Assembly: GCA_963835215.1 (NCBI GenBank)
Contig: CAWIES010000001.1
Coordinates: forward strand, 248,001-312,000
Length of the DNA: 64,000 bases
Direction of reading: 5' to 3'
DNA from: Roseiarcus sp963835215
GTDB lineage: Bacteria > Pseudomonadota > Alphaproteobacteria > Rhizobiales > Beijerinckiaceae
The first letter of the stretch is position 1. Every line of letters starts with the position of its first letter. Positions 17,490 through 25,076 of this stretch are shown here, piece by piece. The position numbers and the translations under genes were made by a program. The notes below the pieces were generated by a model, which saw nothing but the letters and a program-made list of their open reading frames with translations, was not told the DNA's origin and made no database searches.

Positions 17490-17514
17490 AACGCAGAACT
17501 CGATGTGACGTTCC
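17490..17514 (-). promoter_or_regulatory. EcfG promoter for the DUF3309 gene
   Basis: Minus-strand GGAAC (17514-17510), 16 bases, CGTT (17493-17490), directly before the DUF3309 gene. Confidence 0.85.
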
Positions 17515-17579
17515 GCGGCGCTGTCACAAATCGCGGCGACACTAGCAATCGCTCGCCCGCGCGAGGAGAACACAAGCAG

Positions 17580-17605
17580 GGAACTCACCGCGTCTCGTGC
17601 GCGTT
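17580..17605 (+). promoter_or_regulatory. EcfG promoter for otsA
   Basis: GGAAC at 17580-17584, 17 bases, CGTT at 17602-17605. Transcription would start near 17612, leaving a leader of about 390 bases before the preferred otsA start. The leader is open in the otsA frame from an ATG at 17664. Confidence 0.8.
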
Positions 17606-18002
17606 GTCATGATGGCCGAGCCCGGCGCAACGGCTTGGCCCGACAAGGCAAAGTGAGAACGTCATGGAAGAGCAACCAGCAGTCTGGCCTTTCTCCTGGT
17701 CTCCCGCCGTATCGCCGATCGGCGACCGGGCGTCGGGGGATGTTGCAACGTCTCCAGCCGGCGTTGTTCCCACGCCAATCGGTTTGATCGCGGCGCGGAA
17801 ATTCGCGCAGGCGTTGGCGCGATTGGGCAGCCGCGCGGTCGATGAGCTCGGCAATCGTTTGGAGTTGGCGCGATCGCAAGTGGGCGAGGCTGGCGAACAT
17901 TCGCACGCTTCGTTTGCTCAGCGGGAGTTTTCACTCGCCAGCAGCGTCCCCCGACAGCCGATCGCAGAGCGCGATCCGGCGATCGCCGAGTCAGGAGAAC
18001 GC
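17606..18002 (+). other. Long otsA leader, open in frame
   Basis: The stretch between the EcfG promoter and the otsA start. From an ATG at 17664 it stays open for 113 codons in the otsA frame (residues such as PIGLIAARKFAQALARLGSRAVDELGNRLEL). It could be an N-terminal extension of OtsA, an independent leader, or simply non-coding. The excellent ribosome site at 17993 favours initiation at 18003. Confidence 0.45.
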
Positions 18003-19436
18003 ATGGGTCCGCGCATTGTCATTGTCTCCAACCGCGTCGCGGTCCCGGAGTCGAAGCGGGCGCCGGTGGCCGGCGGCCTAGCGGTCGCCGTGAAGGCGGC
18101 GCTGAAGACGCGCAGCGGCCTATGGTTCGGTTGGAGCGGAAAAATCGACGACGCGCTCGCCAACGAGCCCCGCACCGTCGAAGTCAACAACACGACCTAC
18201 GTACTGATCGACCTGTCGGACACCGACTTTCAGGAGTTCTACAATGGGCTCGCCAATCGCGTGCTATGGCCGATCCTGCACTACCGCGTCGATCTTCAGG
18301 CGTATTCGCGCTCGGACGCGAGCGGCTACATGAGGGTCAATCGCATTTTCGCCGACAAGCTGAGCGGGTTGCTGCGCGATGACGACATCGTCTGGGTTCA
18401 CGACTATCATTTGATGCCGCTCGGGCGGGAATTGCGCGCGCGCGGCCATAACAATTCGATCGGCTTCTTTCTCCACATCCCCTGCGCGCCGCCCGACATT
18501 CTCTTGGCGCTGCCCTCCCACAAAGACATTCTCGGCAGTCTGTCCGCCTATGATCTGGTCGGATTCCAGACCGACAACGATCGCGACAACTACGCCCGCT
18601 ATCTGACGATGCAGGGCGCGAAGGGCGGTCGCGGTGACACTTACGAGGTCGGGGGGCGGCATGTGCGCCTCGGCGTCTTCCCCGTCGGGATCGAAACGGC
18701 GGTCTACCAGCGCCTTGCCCGCCGCGCCTCCCGTTCGCCGCTGGCGGCCCAGGTCAAGGAGAGTCTCAACGGATGCCGCCTGGTGCTCGGTGTCGATCGG
18801 CTCGACTATTCCAAGGGCATCCCGCAGCGCCTCAAGGCCTTTGAGCGGTTCCTCGAGGCCAATCCCGAGTGGCGCACAAAGGTCACGTTTTTGCAGATCA
18901 CGCCCAAGAGCCGCTCCGACATCAAGGAATATGCCGAGATCGAGGCCGAGGTGACGACCTTGATTGGCAAAATCAACGGCCGTTTTGGCGACGCCACTTG
19001 GACGCCGATCCGCTATGTCAATCGCTCGTACTCGCGCGTCGCGCTTGCCGGCATTTATCGCGGCGCCGATGTCGTGATGGCGACGCCGCTACGCGACGGA
19101 ATGAATTTGGTGGCCAAGGAATTTCTTGCCGCGCAGGATCCGGACGATCCCGGCGTCCTGCTGCTCTCGCAATTCGCCGGCGCCGCGTCCAAGCTCGACC
19201 GGGCGCTGATCGTCAACCCGCACGAGACGGAAGGCGTGGCGGCGGCGTTGAAGCGCGCGCTGGAAATGCCGCTGGAGGAACGGCGCGAGCGCCACGCGCC
19301 GATGCTCGAGTACCTCCTGCACAACGACATCAAACGCTGGGCGGACAGTTATTTGTCGGCCCTGACCGACAATTGGTCCCGTTTCGGGCTGCTCGGCGGC
19401 CTCAGGGCGTTGTTCGCCCCATCGCCCGAGCCGTGA
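18003..19436 (+). CDS. otsA: Trehalose-6-phosphate synthase OtsA
   Basis: 477 residues, the normal OtsA length when started at 18003 (CAGGAGAAC just upstream). GT20 family signatures are present: IVIVSNRVAVP at the N-terminus, the glycine loop VAGGLAVAV, WVHDYHLMPLG, HIPCAPPDI, the LGVDRLDYSKGIPQR phosphate-binding stretch, and TPLRDGMNLVAKEF with the UDP-glucose-binding acidic residues. It joins UDP-glucose and glucose-6-phosphate to trehalose-6-phosphate, making the osmo- and desiccation protectant trehalose. No otsB is adjacent. A perfect EcfG promoter upstream fits the known control of trehalose synthesis by the general stress response in related bacteria. Confidence 0.93.
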   Translation: MGPRIVIVSNRVAVPESKRAPVAGGLAVAVKAALKTRSGLWFGWSGKIDDALANEPRTVEVNNTTYVLIDLSDTDFQEFYNGLANRVLWPILHYRVDLQAYSRSDASGYMRVNRIFADKLSGLLRDDDIVWVHDYHLMPLGRELRARGHNNSIGFFLHIPCAPPDILLALPSHKDILGSLSAYDLVGFQTDNDRDNYARYLTMQGAKGGRGDTYEVGGRHVRLGVFPVGIETAVYQRLARRASRSPLAAQVKESLNGCRLVLGVDRLDYSKGIPQRLKAFERFLEANPEWRTKVTFLQITPKSRSDIKEYAEIEAEVTTLIGKINGRFGDATWTPIRYVNRSYSRVALAGIYRGADVVMATPLRDGMNLVAKEFLAAQDPDDPGVLLLSQFAGAASKLDRALIVNPHETEGVAAALKRALEMPLEERRERHAPMLEYLLHNDIKRWADSYLSALTDNWSRFGLLGGLRALFAPSPEP

Positions 19437-19458
19437 TCCGAACCGGACGGACCGAGTA

Positions 19459-20034
19459 CTAGCGCGGCGGCGCCTCGGTCGTGCTGAAGTCGGTCTTGCC
19501 CCCGTGGTTCTGCGTTTCCTTGATCGCGTCGAGAACCTGGCGCGGGTTCGCCGGCTGGGCCATGACGTCCGCCTCCTGATCGACGCGATCGAGCATTTGC
19601 GGATGGTCGCGTCGAAACTCTTCCAACATGCGAATAATCTTGGCCGACTTCTGCTCGTTTAAAATTGCGAGTTCCAGCGTCAGCATTTCGCGGCGCTCAT
19701 TCACCTCATCCTCATGTCTCTGCGCCCCAAGGACCAGGACGACGAGAAACAGCGACACCAGCGTCGCCGCGCCCTGCAGCCAGGGAAACGGCGCGGCGTC
19801 GAGCGGCGAGGCGTCGAGCGCCAAAGCAAGCGCGTTTGCGCCAACCCATCCCACAGCCAGCGCCGCGAGGACGAAGACGACCGCTGGTCGGCTGACGAGC
19901 GCGGTCATTCGCGCGACCGCCCGCTGCTGGGGCGAGGCGTTGATGCGATGCTCGGCGTACAACCGCTCGATCGATCGCACCGTGTCTTCGACGTGGTCGG
20001 GAGGTGTGTGGGGCGGCGTCTCAGCTTCTGTCAT
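19459..20034 (-). CDS. DUF1003 family membrane protein
   Basis: 191 residues: a hydrophilic N-terminus, two membrane helices (about 48-66 and 84-105, PAVVFVLAALAVGWVGANAL and LVSLFLVVLVLGAQ), then RHEDEVNERREMLTLELAILNEQKSAKIIRMLEE, a long charged, probably coiled-coil region. This is the DUF1003 pattern; the function is unknown. It converges with otsA (22 bases apart). No consensus EcfG promoter was found in the 60 bases upstream. Confidence 0.8.
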   Translation of the reverse strand: MTEAETPPHTPPDHVEDTVRSIERLYAEHRINASPQQRAVARMTALVSRPAVVFVLAALAVGWVGANALALALDASPLDAAPFPWLQGAATLVSLFLVVLVLGAQRHEDEVNERREMLTLELAILNEQKSAKIIRMLEEFRRDHPQMLDRVDQEADVMAQPANPRQVLDAIKETQNHGGKTDFSTTEAPPR

Positions 20035-20093
20035 CGACCTATCCGGAGTCTCTCCGACTGACTTGGCCGATTTCGAGCGTCATGCGGCCAATA

Positions 20094-20468
20094 TTAGAGG
20101 TTGGCGCCGATGTGCTTGATCTCGCCGGCGCCGACATCGCGCAGCATTTCAATGACGTCGTGCGAAACCAGCATCGGCGTGCAGGCTCGGTCGCCGTCGA
20201 GGAAGAACACCAACCCGAAGTCGGCCCCGGTAACCTGGGCCAGCGCCGCGCGATCGCCGACCGGCAGGCTCGCCGGCGTCGTCGGATCCGCCGCGTATAT
20301 GCCGCGCAGGAATTGCCACTGCGCCGGCGCGAGCTCCACCCAATGGCCGCCGTGGTCGGAAATAATGTGCTTGGGAACGTCGATTGCGGCGCATTTCGTT
20401 CCCCCCGCCAAGGCGCATGAGGAGGAAATCGCCAAGATTAGGCCGGCGGCGCCCAGGGACCTGACCAT
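20094..20468 (-). CDS. Hypothetical secreted protein
   Basis: 124 residues with a clear signal peptide (MVRSLGAAGLILAISSSCALAGG) followed by a compact domain (HWVELAPAQWQFLRGIYAADP, DFGLVFFLDGDRACTPMLVSHDVIEMLRDVGAGEIKHIG). No family recognised. Two cysteines (about positions 26 and 95) could form a disulfide. A good GGAGAGG ribosome site fixes the start. About 53 bases upstream there is a one-mismatch EcfG-like site (minus-strand GGAAC-N16-AGTT, 20545-20521), so weak stress control is possible. Confidence 0.7.
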   Translation of the reverse strand: MVRSLGAAGLILAISSSCALAGGTKCAAIDVPKHIISDHGGHWVELAPAQWQFLRGIYAADPTTPASLPVGDRAALAQVTGADFGLVFFLDGDRACTPMLVSHDVIEMLRDVGAGEIKHIGANL

Positions 20469-20673
20469 GTCGCCTCTCCTGTCCGCAGTGCATGCGCCTT
20501 ATGGCGCCCTCTGAACTTGAAACTGGAAGGGCGGATTTTGGTTCCAAACAAATGGCGCCTTTTTGCCGTCCGGCTGCCGCTTGGATTGCGCCCGGCGGCC
20601 CTGCCGGCCGGAGACGGCCCTTCGCGCCGAGGCCGAAAGGCCAGAGGAGGTCAAAATTTAATTTTCATTTCAT

Positions 20674-20698
20674 GGAACTTTCGCGCTCATTGGGCGTT
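20674..20698 (+). promoter_or_regulatory. EcfG promoter ahead of the membrane HWE kinase
   Basis: GGAAC at 20674-20678, 16 bases, CGTT at 20695-20698. It reads toward the kinase gene, which begins about 220-235 bases further on, leaving a long leader. Stress-induced kinase synthesis would add a second feedback loop to the GSR. Confidence 0.7.
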
Positions 20699-20923
20699 CG
20701 GGCGATGGGCGTAGTGCGCGATGGCCTCGCCGCGGGTCGCGAATTTTGTCGACGGGCGGGCTCGGGTTGCGGCTTGCGGGCCCCATTCGCGCCAGATGGA
20801 TAGGAACGGGTCGTGATCGACATCGAGACAGTCGCACACACGCGATACGACGAATCCGTCCGCCGCATCGGTGGAACAGAGTGACTTTAGGTCTTTTCCT
20901 ACGCTCCTTGGCAGACCTGCCAT
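20687..20923 (-). CDS. Doubtful small open frame opposite the kinase leader
   Basis: 78 codons with reasonable third-position GC in the middle (SRVCDCLDVDHDPFLSIWRE, TRARPSTKFATRGEAIAHYA) but no ribosome site before the ATG and no recognisable family. Its 3' end overlaps the EcfG promoter that reads the other way. It may be a real small protein or chance; kept because the residue pattern looks more protein-like than its neighbouring frames. Confidence 0.25.
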   Translation of the reverse strand: MAGLPRSVGKDLKSLCSTDAADGFVVSRVCDCLDVDHDPFLSIWREWGPQAATRARPSTKFATRGEAIAHYAHRPNAQ

Positions 20924-20933
20924 GCGCGAGGGG

Positions 20934-23090
20934 ATGATGGTCGAGTCGCGCGATGACGCAATGCGCAGCGCGCGCCGAGCCGCTTCCGACTGGCTGCTGA
21001 AGTTGTCCCCAAAGGGGAGGGAGCGTGCGTCGCGGCCGCTAAGCTGGCATTTGGGCGCGGCGACGCTGAAAGTGGTGCTGCCACTGATCGCGGTGGCGCT
21101 GCTTATGGTTGGGTGGATCGCGCACGACGAACGTCAGGCGAAGGAAGCGTTGTTGGTAAGCCAGGCGCACTCGCTTGCCGACGCAGTCGCGCTGCAGATC
21201 GACCGATATTTCGTCCTCTCCAACGCCCTGTCGCATTCAAGCTCGTTGCAGCGCGCCGACCTCGCTGGTTTCGAACAGCAGGCCAAGGAAACGTTGGCGG
21301 AGATGCCTGGCGTGACGCTGCTGGTGTCCGGGGTGGATGGGCGCCCACTGCTCAGTGTCCCGCACGTCGCCGACGACTCGCCGCTGTGGCGCGGTCGCGC
21401 TTCGCTGGTCAAGCGAGCGATCGATTCGGGCGTCAGCTTTCTTTCCGACGTCAGCGCGGACGCCGCCTCCCACGAAGCGCACGCCTCGGTCGAAACGCCG
21501 GCGCTGAGCGAAGGCCGCCCGATCTACGAGCTCGCCCTCGTTCTTTCGTTGAGCCAATTCGACGAGCTGCTCCGAAGTCAAATGCTGCCCGCCGACTGGC
21601 TGGCCGGGATTGTCGATCGAAACGGCGCGTTCGTCGCCAGGTTCCCTTCCGAGTCCAAGCTCGCGGGGATGCCCGCGAGCCCGCAATTTCGTGAGGCGGC
21701 AAAGCAGGCGCCGAGCGACATCATCGCCCACTATTCCAGCGAGGGGCGCCCGATCCTCTCCGCCTATGCGGCCATCCCCAATGGTTGGACGGCGGGGGTC
21801 GCCGCCGGCGCCAATAGCTTTGCAGTTGGCTCCAGCGCATTCGTCCTGATGGCGATATTGGCGTGCGCCGCGTTGAGCGCGAGCCTGATTCTGTCGTTTC
21901 TCAGCAGCGCCCGCCTGACGAGGCAAATGAGCGAAATGCAGAGCGAGGCGGAGAAAGTCTTTGGCGGGTCGTTCCTTGCCCCGACGCCGTCGGGCGTCCG
22001 CGAGTTCGACGTTTTGTCGGAGGCCATGGCGAGAGCCTCGAGGCTCCTAGCCGAACGGGCGGATCGACAGAGGCGCGCCGAAGACGATCTGCGAAGAAGC
22101 GAAGAGCACTTTCGCGTTTTGGCCGACAGCCTGCCGCAGCTCGTCTGGACGGCGGGGCCCGATGGCCGCGTCGACTACACCAACGCCCGGCGCGAGCGAT
22201 ACGGGATGCGCGCATTGGGCCGGGCGGATTGGGCGGAGATGATCCATCCCGAGGATCGGCGCGCGACCGCGGAGGCCTGGTTGCAGGCGAGCGAGGCGGG
22301 CGTCCCTTATGAGATGGAACACCGGTTGATGGCGACCGCGAAGGGATACACTTGGCATCTCAGCCGCGCGATTCCGCTGTTCAATTCCGAGGGCGAGATC
22401 GTCAGATGGTACGGCACGACCACCGACATTCATGACCAGAAGCTGCGCGAGGAGAATGTCACGCTGTTGATGACCGAGGTGAATCACCGGTCGCGAAATC
22501 TGCTGGCGGTGGCGCTGGCGATCGCGCGCCGCACCGTGACGACGTCGCGGACGCTTCGCGAGTTCGAGAAGAAATTCTTCGATCGGCTGCTCGGGCTGAT
22601 CGCCAATCAGGATTTGCTGATCGCGCAGAATTGGCAGGGCGTCCCGATCGAAGCGCTCGTCCTGGCGCAGGCGACGCTGCCTTTGAGCGAGCGCGAGGGC
22701 CGTCTCGACATGAATGGGCCGGAGATTCTTCTGAGCCCGACCGCGGCGCAGACGCTCGGCCTTGCGCTGCGCGAGCTTTGCAACAACGCGCGCGCCTATG
22801 GCGCATTGTCGAGTGAAAGCGGGAAAGTCTCGGTTCGCTGGCGGATCGACGATCGCGGCGCCGAACCCGTTCTCGAGATGACCTGGCGCGAACGCGGTGG
22901 ACCCGCGGTGAATCCGGAGTCAGTCCGTGGCTTTGGCAGCATTCTGATCGAGCGCATGGTGGCGCAAGGTCTCAACGCCTCCTCGACCCTGACCTTTGAG
23001 GGCGAAGGCGTGACGTGGCGATTTGTCGCGCCGCTGCGGGAGCTGCAGACCCGCTGGGAGTTTCAGGCCTCCTCAACGTCGGTGGTGTGA
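20934..23090 (+). CDS. Membrane HWE sensor kinase (periplasmic sensor-PAS-HWE)
   Basis: About 718 residues. A membrane helix near 50-65 is followed by a periplasmic sensor region of about 225 residues (Cache-like), a second helix (about 300-320, FVLMAILACAALSASLILSFL), a linker helix, a PAS domain (EEHFRVLADSLPQLVWTAGPDG, ending YGTTTDIHDQKLREEN) and an HWE transmitter. His518 lies in TEVNHRSRNLL, the N-box reads LRELCNNARAYGALS (Arg replaces the usual His before Glu, but the metal-binding Asn is kept) and WRERGGP is present. An EcfG promoter lies upstream. The start is uncertain (ATG at 20922, 20934 or 20937). It likely senses an extracytoplasmic cue and feeds the PhyR pathway. Confidence 0.85.
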   Translation: MMVESRDDAMRSARRAASDWLLKLSPKGRERASRPLSWHLGAATLKVVLPLIAVALLMVGWIAHDERQAKEALLVSQAHSLADAVALQIDRYFVLSNALSHSSSLQRADLAGFEQQAKETLAEMPGVTLLVSGVDGRPLLSVPHVADDSPLWRGRASLVKRAIDSGVSFLSDVSADAASHEAHASVETPALSEGRPIYELALVLSLSQFDELLRSQMLPADWLAGIVDRNGAFVARFPSESKLAGMPASPQFREAAKQAPSDIIAHYSSEGRPILSAYAAIPNGWTAGVAAGANSFAVGSSAFVLMAILACAALSASLILSFLSSARLTRQMSEMQSEAEKVFGGSFLAPTPSGVREFDVLSEAMARASRLLAERADRQRRAEDDLRRSEEHFRVLADSLPQLVWTAGPDGRVDYTNARRERYGMRALGRADWAEMIHPEDRRATAEAWLQASEAGVPYEMEHRLMATAKGYTWHLSRAIPLFNSEGEIVRWYGTTTDIHDQKLREENVTLLMTEVNHRSRNLLAVALAIARRTVTTSRTLREFEKKFFDRLLGLIANQDLLIAQNWQGVPIEALVLAQATLPLSEREGRLDMNGPEILLSPTAAQTLGLALRELCNNARAYGALSSESGKVSVRWRIDDRGAEPVLEMTWRERGGPAVNPESVRGFGSILIERMVAQGLNASSTLTFEGEGVTWRFVAPLRELQTRWEFQASSTSVV

Positions 23091-23212
23091 AGCGCGCCGC
23101 GCCCACGTTCTTTGGTGTGTTCGCGCGAACTTCTTGTATCATGCGCCCCTTCCTTCAACCGTGTCGGCCGCCGCATCGCGATTGAAGGAAAGGGCGCAAC
23201 GGAGACTGGGCG

Positions 23213-23407
23213 ATGGGCGACAAGACCGATCGCGAGCGATCGAAAACGAGAACGGACGCCGACAGGCCGCGCAATGCGTCGCCTGGCGCCGAGGCGTTCA
23301 TCGCTCAGAAGCTCAAGGCGATGTACGACGAAGTGGTCGCGCAGCCGGTTCCCGACCGCCTGCTCGAGCTCCTGAAGCGCCTCGACGACGGCGGCGCCGA
23401 GAAGTGA
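23213..23407 (+). CDS. Second NepR-like anti-sigma factor
   Basis: 64 residues; a hydrophilic N-terminus (MGDKTDRERSKTRTDADRP) and the NepR core FIAQKLKAMYDEVVAQPVPDRLLELLKRLDD, which matches the NepR beside ecfG closely, including the QPVPDR turn. It lies 122 bases after the membrane HWE kinase and converges with the GAF kinase gene. NepR paralogues in other alphaproteobacteria can bind PhyR and/or sigma factors, tuning the switch. No extra EcfG-type sigma gene is adjacent, and no EcfG promoter was found directly before it. The ATG has only a moderate ribosome site (GGAGACTGGGCG). Confidence 0.85.
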   Translation: MGDKTDRERSKTRTDADRPRNASPGAEAFIAQKLKAMYDEVVAQPVPDRLLELLKRLDDGGAEK

Positions 23408-23429
23408 GCATTTCGGATTGCAGAAGGAT

Positions 23430-24644
23430 TTAGGTGGAAGGATTGCGCGGCGCGGTGACGACGATTTCGGTTCCCGATTCCAGCGCGGAGAAGGTCAACA
23501 CGCCGCCCAACTGCTCGATCAGCGCGGCGACAATTCGCATGCCCAGCCCCTTCGTCTTGCCCGGCTGAAAGCCCGGTGGCAGTTCGAGCCCCGCGCCGCG
23601 AACGGAAATCGAGAACTGGTCGCCCGCGAGGCTGACGACACGAACCCAAATCTGACCGACCTCGTGCCCCGGCTGGGCATGTTTGACCGCGCTGGCGACC
23701 AACTCGTTGACGATCAGCGCCGCCGAAATCGCGCGATCGGCCGAGATGACGATCCCGCCCTCGGCGTCGGCGCGGATCTCGGAAATGGCGAAGCTGACGT
23801 CCATCTCCTTACAGACTGAGGCGATGTATCTACCGACGTCCAACCGCTCGACATCCGGGGTCTGGAACAGGAGATCGTGCGCCTTGGCGATAGCGCCGAC
23901 GCGGCTCGCGGCCTCCTCGAGGTGTGGTGTGAAGTCGCTGTCCTCGAGGTCGCGCGCCTGTAGGCGCAGCAGGCTCGCGACGATCCCAAGGCTGTTCTTC
24001 ACCCGGTGATTCATCTCCCGGATCAGGAATTGGTGGCGCTGCAGCGCGGCCTCGAGATTACGTTCATGCCGCTTGCGCTCGATCGCCATCCCGAGAATGT
24101 TGGCGGCGCCTTGCAGGAACGAGAGATCTTGTTCGACGAACTTGTCTTCCGAGCCGCTATCGACCTCCAGCACGCCGTAGGGCAGGCCGTCTCCCTGCAA
24201 AATGACGTTCATCGCGCGGTGGACGCCATGACGCACGAGGATCTCCGGCGTTCGGAACCGCTCTTCGTTTTCGAGATGATTGGAAATCACAGACTTGCCG
24301 GTCTTGAGCGCAAATCCGGCCGGCGAAGCGAGGTCGGCGCCGATGGTCGCGACGCCGACGACGCCCGGCTCCCAACCGACACCCGCGCGCACAAGAAAGC
24401 GGTTCTCGGCCGGGATGAATTCGAGCACCTTGGAGAATTCCGCGCGCAGTCCCTCCGCCGCCAAGCGCGCCGCGTCGGCGAGGAGTTGGTCGAATCCGGT
24501 CCCGTGCAGGGCGCTGACGCCGAGCTCGGCGAGAACCTCCTGCTGGCGAATACGCTGCCGCAGGGCGCGCATCGTCACGTCAGCCTCTTCGCCCTGCGGC
24601 TTGGGCTCAACCACTGGCGGAATGGGAGTCTCGGGTTCAGTCAT
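23430..24644 (-). CDS. GAF-HisKA_2 sensor protein with eroded ATP-binding motifs
   Basis: 404 residues: a Glu/Pro-rich start, a GAF domain (about 35-195, ending ANILGMAIERKRHERN), a HisKA_2 dimerisation helix with phospho-acceptor His213 in REMNHRVKNSLG, then an ATPase fold. The N-box reads NELVASAVKHA, where the usual metal-binding Asn is Ser318, and the G1 box reads SVRGAGLEL, lacking the adenine-contacting Asp of VxDxGxG, while the G2 box KGLGMRIV is normal. Kinase activity may be lost or weak, leaving a phosphatase, phosphotransfer or scaffold role. It converges with the second nepR-like gene. Confidence 0.85.
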   Translation of the reverse strand: MTEPETPIPPVVEPKPQGEEADVTMRALRQRIRQQEVLAELGVSALHGTGFDQLLADAARLAAEGLRAEFSKVLEFIPAENRFLVRAGVGWEPGVVGVATIGADLASPAGFALKTGKSVISNHLENEERFRTPEILVRHGVHRAMNVILQGDGLPYGVLEVDSGSEDKFVEQDLSFLQGAANILGMAIERKRHERNLEAALQRHQFLIREMNHRVKNSLGIVASLLRLQARDLEDSDFTPHLEEAASRVGAIAKAHDLLFQTPDVERLDVGRYIASVCKEMDVSFAISEIRADAEGGIVISADRAISAALIVNELVASAVKHAQPGHEVGQIWVRVVSLAGDQFSISVRGAGLELPPGFQPGKTKGLGMRIVAALIEQLGGVLTFSALESGTEIVVTAPRNPST

Positions 24645-24812
24645 CGGCGCTCCAAGCCATGGTTCTATAAGTCATGGCGTTTTCCCAGCTCGTCCAGGCC
24701 CCGCCCGACAGCGCGCTGCGCCGCGGACTGAGCCCGGTCACTCGTGTCTTCTTGTCGCGGGTGATTGCGTTATGCCGCTAGAGCGGCGTCGACGCCAGCC
24801 TATCCGCGCGTC

Positions 24813-25013
24813 TTACGCGGGGCTGCGATCGCGTTCGCTTGCGCCCTGGAAGCCCATCGCCGGCCAGGCGAGCGCCCTGGGGAGTTCCAACGCAACGTTG
24901 GTCGCAAACTCCGGCGCGCGGGCGCCGTTCCATTGCGTGCGGATCGTCGGCGAAAGCTCCACGCCGACGCCAACGAGATAGATAATGACCGCTAGGGCGA
25001 GCAATGTGCGCAT
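24813..25013 (-). CDS. Small membrane-anchored protein under EcfG promoter
   Basis: 66 residues: one N-terminal membrane helix (MRTLLALAVIIYLVGVGVEL) followed by a polar segment (SPTIRTQWNGARAPEF) and a second weakly hydrophobic stretch (ALELPRALAWPAMGF). I recall similar small proteins in Rhizobiales but no named family. A strong GGAGGA ribosome site and a perfect EcfG promoter 28 bases upstream make it a convincing stress-regulon gene. The 168 bases beyond it up to the GAF kinase gene hold nothing recognised. Confidence 0.75.
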   Translation of the reverse strand: MRTLLALAVIIYLVGVGVELSPTIRTQWNGARAPEFATNVALELPRALAWPAMGFQGASERDRSPA

Positions 25014-25040
25014 CGTTTCGTCCTCCGAATGGTAAACGAT

Positions 25041-25065
25041 AACGCTGCGGGCCGACGATGGTTCC
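25041..25065 (-). promoter_or_regulatory. EcfG promoter for the 24813-25013 gene
   Basis: Minus-strand GGAAC (25065-25061), 16 bases, CGTT (25044-25041), just upstream of the small membrane protein gene and immediately after the metallopeptidase gene. Confidence 0.8.
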
Positions 25066-25076
25066 CCACGCTGCCG

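Larger units (their letters stand above)
20469..20933. other. 465-base gap holding an EcfG promoter
   Basis: Contains the perfect EcfG promoter at 20674-20698 and a doubtful leftward 78-codon frame (20923-20687). Nothing else was recognised. Confidence 0.5.

Noticed and set aside
17747..17770. Minus-strand GGAAC-N15-CGTT in the otsA leader
   Set aside because: Spacing is one base too short and no fitting gene lies downstream on that strand.
20374..20400. GGAAC followed by CGTT with 18-base spacing
   Set aside because: Spacing is outside the 16-17 range and the site lies antisense within a coding gene.
21621..21645. Perfect minus-strand EcfG promoter match (GGAAC-N16-CGTT) inside the membrane kinase gene
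   Set aside because: No gene lies downstream on that strand, it is within coding sequence, and about one chance match is expected in a window of this size.
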